DNA from: Microcaldota archaeon
GTDB lineage: Archaea > Micrarchaeota > Micrarchaeia > Micrarchaeales > CABMGC01
Assembly: GCA_027334165.1 (NCBI GenBank)
Contig: DAHWXM010000019.1
Span: forward strand, 1 to 64,000
Length of the DNA: 64,000 nucleotides
Reading direction: 5' to 3'
Shown piece by piece: positions 60,716 through 64,000 of the stretch. How positions within the stretch are numbered: position 1 is the stretch's first letter; the number at the start of each line of letters is the position of its first letter. Made by a program: the position numbers and the translations under genes. Below the pieces are notes generated by a model, which was given only the letters and a program-made list of their open reading frames with translations, searched no databases and was not told the origin of the DNA.

Positions 60716-61225
60716 ATGAGATTTGCAAAACTAGTACTTGACAGGGTAGACAGGATAGTGCCTTTTCAGCGCGCGTACGCGCACTGTGACATCCCGTGTG
60801 GCATATACGACCCCCACATGGCCCAGTTGGCGGCTCACACCGTTATAAGGATGGACATGCTAATAGCCGATGCGATGAAAAACGGGGCGGATGATGCGGA
60901 GGGGAAGAACAAGATAGTCAGGTATGTAAGCATCAAGGAACAGCACGCAGAGATATGCAAGCATGAAGTTCGGGTACTGTGGGGAGATTACTTCAAGCCG
61001 GACCACGCGAAAGCACACCCGGAACTCAACGACCTCGTATGGAACATACTCAAACTGGCGTCAAAGGCCAAGCAGAGCACTGATGTAAAGGCAGGCGAGG
61101 AACTACTCGAGAATGTGGAGAAGCTTGCAGAGATATTCTGGAAGACAAAGGGAATAAGCACATACAGAGCCCAGGCACCCTACCCTACAGACCGTGAAAT
61201 GGTGTACCCGAAGGTAGGCGCATGA
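60716..61225 (+). CDS. sodN: Nickel superoxide dismutase (Ni-SOD)
   Basis: Removes superoxide using nickel. Residues 1-22 (MRFAKLVLDRVDRIVPFQRAYA) are a propeptide; cleavage before His23 would expose the nickel hook HCDIPCGIYD with His23, Cys24, Cys28 and Tyr31 in the order H-C-X3-C-X2-Y of Streptomyces SodN. The four-helix bundle continues (HMAQLAAHTVIRMDMLI, IKEQHAEICKHEVRVLWGDYF). At about 147 mature residues it is longer than the typical 117. ATG 60716 is selected over the track start at 60653 to give a bacterial-like propeptide. The maturation protease gene overlaps it by 4 bases. Ni-SOD is best known from bacteria, so its presence in an archaeon is of note. Confidence 0.92.
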   Translation: MRFAKLVLDRVDRIVPFQRAYAHCDIPCGIYDPHMAQLAAHTVIRMDMLIADAMKNGADDAEGKNKIVRYVSIKEQHAEICKHEVRVLWGDYFKPDHAKAHPELNDLVWNILKLASKAKQSTDVKAGEELLENVEKLAEIFWKTKGISTYRAQAPYPTDREMVYPKVGA

Positions 61226-61512
61226 CGCTCCTGCCGGTCTCTATATACAAGGTGAAGGACAACAGCATGATTCCTACCATACTGGATGGAGATTACGTAA
61301 TTTCCATCGGATGGTACGGCAACATAAGGCGCGGCGACATCGTTGTCCTTCGGCATCCTGCCGGAGCCATGAGATTAGTAAAGCGTGTAGAAAGGGTAGA
61401 TGCAGATTCCGTGTATGTTGTTGGGGACAATCGTGCGGAGAGCGAAGACAGCAGAAACTTCGGTGCGGTGAAGAGACAGTCGCTTTTGGGGAAGGTAGTT
61501 GCGGTTATATAG
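61222..61512 (+). CDS. sodX: Ni-SOD maturation protease SodX (signal peptidase S26-like)
   Basis: Small serine peptidase that removes the SodN propeptide so that nickel can bind. The 96 residues are a minimal S26-type fold: active-site serine in KDNSMIPTILDGDYV (Ser15), the general-base lysine in MRLVKRVERVD (Lys54), and the closing box VVGDNRAESEDSRNFGAV. No membrane helix is present, unlike true signal peptidases, in keeping with a cytosolic processing role. ATG 61222 overlaps the sodN stop (ATGA), showing coupled translation of enzyme and protease. Confidence 0.88.
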   Translation: MTLLPVSIYKVKDNSMIPTILDGDYVISIGWYGNIRRGDIVVLRHPAGAMRLVKRVERVDADSVYVVGDNRAESEDSRNFGAVKRQSLLGKVVAVI

Positions 61513-61580
61513 GTGCGTGGCATGCCAGCACCGGCCCCACATTTAATATCCTTATCGTCCGATAGATAGAATGTGTGTCT

Positions 61581-61802
61581 ATGGCAACTAGAGCAAATCC
61601 GAGAGAGGATATGGATCTCCTGTACCTGTCGGTCGGAGTCGTGGCGTTCAGCGTAATAGCCATCATAGCATTCGTGTATGGTTATTCTGATGCATTCTAT
61701 CTGCTAGCCGTGATCGCCATCGTACTCGGATTCTACATGCTGCGCAGGCTCTCGGTTCAGAAGGAGGAGCAGGTAGAGAGAAAGACACCGAGACAGCGCT
61801 GA
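61581..61802 (+). CDS. Small membrane protein of unknown function
   Basis: 73 residues with two membrane helices (LLYLSVGVVAFSVIAIIAFVYGY and AFYLLAVIAIVLGFYMLR) joined by a short loop and a basic C-terminal tail (SVQKEEQVERKTPRQR). No family recognised. ATG 61581 is used (the track begins with a GTG at 61575). It sits 4 bases before topA, so it shares a message with it, but no functional link can be named. Confidence 0.65.
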   Translation: MATRANPREDMDLLYLSVGVVAFSVIAIIAFVYGYSDAFYLLAVIAIVLGFYMLRRLSVQKEEQVERKTPRQR

Positions 61803-61806
61803 TTGG

Positions 61807-64000
61807 ATGAACAAGCTCATAATAGCGGAAAAACCGAGTGTAGCCTTAAGGCTGGCGCTCTCACTGGGAGACGGGCAGCCCAAAAGGAGTGCATTCAACG
61901 GAGTTAGCTATTACGAACTCCAAAAAGACCATGACACCTTGTTCGTGGTCGCGGCGGCGGGCCACCTCTTCACGCTTAGGCAGAAAAGCAAGGAAAGGGA
62001 GATACCGATCTTTGACATAGAGTGGATAGCTTCCTACAAAGTCAACGACAGTTCGTACTTTACGAAACGCTACCTTGACACTATAGCGGAGATAGGGAAG
62101 CGCTGCACAGAATACGTCAACGCCTGCGACTACGACATAGAGGGCACGGTGATAGGGACTAACATAATAAAGTACGTTGTTTCTGGCGATGTGAACTCAG
62201 GCGTGGATTCCGACAAGATCAAACGCATGAAGTTCTCAACCACCACCAGGCAGGACCTTCTCAGCGCTTACGAGGGGTTGGAAGGATTTGACTCGAGCAA
62301 TTTCGATGCCGGGGAGGCCAGGCACATGCTCGACTGGATGTGGGGCATAAACCTCAGCAGGGCACTGATACACGCCATGACTGCGGTAGGCGCGAAGAAG
62401 ATACTCAGCATAGGCAGAGTGCAGGGACCAACGCTTTCCATACTATCCGAACGGGAAGCGGAGATACGAGACTTTGTGCCGAAGGACTTCTGGAGGATAC
62501 TGATTGTAGCGTCTGGCATTGAATTCGAGAACACTAAGGGCAACTTCTTCGATAAGGCTGCTGCTGATGGTGCCCTCAAACGCACAGAAGGCGCAACGGT
62601 TACGGTCAAGTCCATAGATAGGAAAGAGAACAACATGAGGCCCTATCCCCCGTTCGACCTTACGTCACTGCAGCTCGAAGCGAGCAGAGTGTTTGGAATA
62701 GACCCTTCCAGGACACTCGCAATAGCGCAGTCGCTGTATGAGAAATCTTACATTTCATATCCTAGGACAACATCACAGAAGCTTCCTTACACACTAAATC
62801 TGCCCAGAATAATAGGCATGCTTGCGAAGAACGAAAAGTACAAGGCGCATGCGGAGATGCTCATCTCCGGATCGAGATTCAGGCCCGCAGAAGGGGCCAA
62901 GGCCGATGAGGCGCATCCGGCGATTTACCCTACGGGGGAGGAACCGAAGAGACTCGAGGGAGAAGAGGAAAGGATTTATGATCTGATAACGCGTAGGTTT
63001 CTGGCATGCTTCGCCGAATATGCGGTGAGTGATTCGACCAGAATCGTGCTCGGCGCCACTGATGAGGAGTACGCGGCGAGCGGCAGCATAGTAAAGAAAC
63101 AGGGATGGATGGAAGTGTACGGATATTACAAGCCGAAGGAGGCCGTACTGCCGGAGATGCGGGCAGGAAGTGAGGTTACTCCAGAAAGGATCTACTCGAA
63201 GAAGGGCGTCACCGAGCCGCCAAAGAGATACGGCAAGGCGAGCCTTATAGCGCTTCTTGAGAAAAAGAATCTCGGCACGAAAGCCACCAGGGCGGAGATA
63301 ATAGACACGCTCTTTAGGAGAGGATACATAAAGGGCACCAGACTTGAAGTTACTGCGCTTGGGCTCAGCGTCTATTCGGCATTGAAAAAATACTGCGCAC
63401 AGATACTGGATGAGGACCTTACAAGAAAGCTGGAATCCGACATGGAGGACATAATGCGCGGAAATGCAAAGGAAAGTGCTGTGATAGAAGAGGGCAAGGG
63501 GATAATCCAGAGCCTGGTATCGGCATTCAAGGCCAACGAGAAGGGCATAGGCGAAGAGCTAAGAAAGGGGCTCAAGGAGTCAGAAGCGGCAAATGCACTA
63601 GGCAAATGTCCGAAGTGCGGCGGCAACCTTGTTATAAAGAGGTCATCAATTGGCAAGAACTTCGTCGGTTGCAGCAACTGGCCCGAATGCTCGGTAACGT
63701 ATCCGCTTCCACAGGGTGCAGGGATATATCCTACTGGCAAGGTGTGTGAACTCTGTCATACACCAATAGTCAAGGTATTTAGGAAAGGCAAACGCGTCTT
63801 CCAGATGGACCTCGATCCCAACTGCAGCACGAAGAAGGACTGGGAGAAGCCTAAACCACAGGAGGGTGCGGCATCGGCACAAGGCGCGCAGGCGGAAGGT
63901 GCTGGGGCGCACGTGGTACCGCCGCGATCCGCGGGGAAGGTTTCCGGAAAACGCACAGGGAGCACGACACCCAGGGCCAGAAAGAAGACATCTAGAAATG
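61807..64000 (+). CDS. topA: Type IA DNA topoisomerase (topoisomerase I), C-terminus cut by window edge
   Basis: Relaxes negatively supercoiled DNA. From ATG 61807, 731 codons are open to the right edge (hence missing from the track). Toprim domain with LIIAEKPSVALRLA and the acidic CDYDIEGT, the active tyrosine in YEKSYISYPRTTSQKLP, and C-terminal zinc-ribbon domains (CPKCGGNLVIKRSSIGKNFVGCSNWPEC and CELCHTPIVKVF...NCSTKKDW). An Ala/Gly/Lys-rich tail has begun (KKTSRN). The family size is about 650-900. Not reverse gyrase in the part seen: no helicase domain precedes the Toprim. Confidence 0.94.
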   Translation, partial: MNKLIIAEKPSVALRLALSLGDGQPKRSAFNGVSYYELQKDHDTLFVVAAAGHLFTLRQKSKEREIPIFDIEWIASYKVNDSSYFTKRYLDTIAEIGKRCTEYVNACDYDIEGTVIGTNIIKYVVSGDVNSGVDSDKIKRMKFSTTTRQDLLSAYEGLEGFDSSNFDAGEARHMLDWMWGINLSRALIHAMTAVGAKKILSIGRVQGPTLSILSEREAEIRDFVPKDFWRILIVASGIEFENTKGNFFDKAAADGALKRTEGATVTVKSIDRKENNMRPYPPFDLTSLQLEASRVFGIDPSRTLAIAQSLYEKSYISYPRTTSQKLPYTLNLPRIIGMLAKNEKYKAHAEMLISGSRFRPAEGAKADEAHPAIYPTGEEPKRLEGEEERIYDLITRRFLACFAEYAVSDSTRIVLGATDEEYAASGSIVKKQGWMEVYGYYKPKEAVLPEMRAGSEVTPERIYSKKGVTEPPKRYGKASLIALLEKKNLGTKATRAEIIDTLFRRGYIKGTRLEVTALGLSVYSALKKYCAQILDEDLTRKLESDMEDIMRGNAKESAVIEEGKGIIQSLVSAFKANEKGIGEELRKGLKESEAANALGKCPKCGGNLVIKRSSIGKNFVGCSNWPECSVTYPLPQGAGIYPTGKVCELCHTPIVKVFRKGKRVFQMDLDPNCSTKKDWEKPKPQEGAASAQGAQAEGAGAHVVPPRSAGKVSGKRTGSTTPRARKKTSRN

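Noticed and set aside
1-64000. CRISPR arrays, insertion sequences, integrases or prophage genes
   Set aside because: No spaced direct repeats, transposase motifs or phage genes were seen by eye in any intergenic region or ORF.

Overview
The window is archaeal. The signs are eukaryote-like information genes (FttA/aCPSF1, aRF1, Spt5, RfcS, topoisomerase VI A, S8e, S26e, aEF1B), a 20S proteasome beta subunit, two FtsZ proteins, TATA boxes about 25-30 bases ahead of many (often leaderless) starts, and class III (type IV pilin-like) signal peptides. The pilin signature QSAMEYLMTYGWAIL at 34.8 kb, the compact genes, the isolated 5S rRNA gene and the moderate GC content point to a DPANN archaeon. 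Micrarchaeota (a Micrarchaeum-like lineage) is my best guess; this is inference, not a database result.

Layout. 0-6.4 kb: a secreted protein cut by the left edge, tyrS, ftsZ1-secE, a stand-alone NFACT-R protein, ppa and pyrG. 6.4-12.9 kb: a five-gene minus-strand surface-glycan operon (epimerase, two GT2 glycosyltransferases, a GT-C-like membrane protein, a flippase) read from one leaderless promoter. 13-17.2 kb: TRAM protein, proteasome beta, the terminator nuclease FttA, a zinc-binding membrane protein and S26e. 17.3-17.8 kb: a decayed, frameshifted gene sharing a promoter with an HTH-gdhA operon. 19.4-33.1 kb: PolX, a flavin-binding protein, ftsZ2, rad50, aEF1B with a zinc ribbon, two tRNA-modification enzymes, rfcS and carAB. 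33-42.3 kb: a GT-C membrane protein, a LamG-like pilin, tRNA-Leu/serS/prf1, a candidate small RNA, lonB, top6A and nth. 42.4-49 kb: a ten-gene type IV pilus-like operon with a divergent wHTH gene and a large palindrome between them. 49-57.2 kb: Lrp, FNR-like flavoprotein, trm5, spt5-rpl11, a DNA glycosylase, a prenyl synthase, 5S rRNA, pyrH, argF and S8e. 57.3-64 kb: a NodU/TobZ-type carbamoyltransferase with a GT-C glycosyltransferase, an Ni-SOD/SodX pair, and topA running off the right edge.

How it fits together. Carbamoyl phosphate from CarAB has two visible consumers here: ArgF and, probably through glycan decoration, the NodU-like enzyme. PyrG and PyrH add the CTP branch. Three separate loci encode surface glycan or glycosyltransferase functions, and one large operon plus a LamG pilin encode surface filaments, so much of the non-housekeeping content concerns the cell surface. 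The most notable items are the compact pilus operon with its palindromic control region, the archaeal Ni-SOD with its maturation protease, the frameshifted gene at 17.3-17.8 kb and the TATA-driven hairpin RNA candidate upstream of lonB. No CRISPR array, insertion sequence or integrase was seen.
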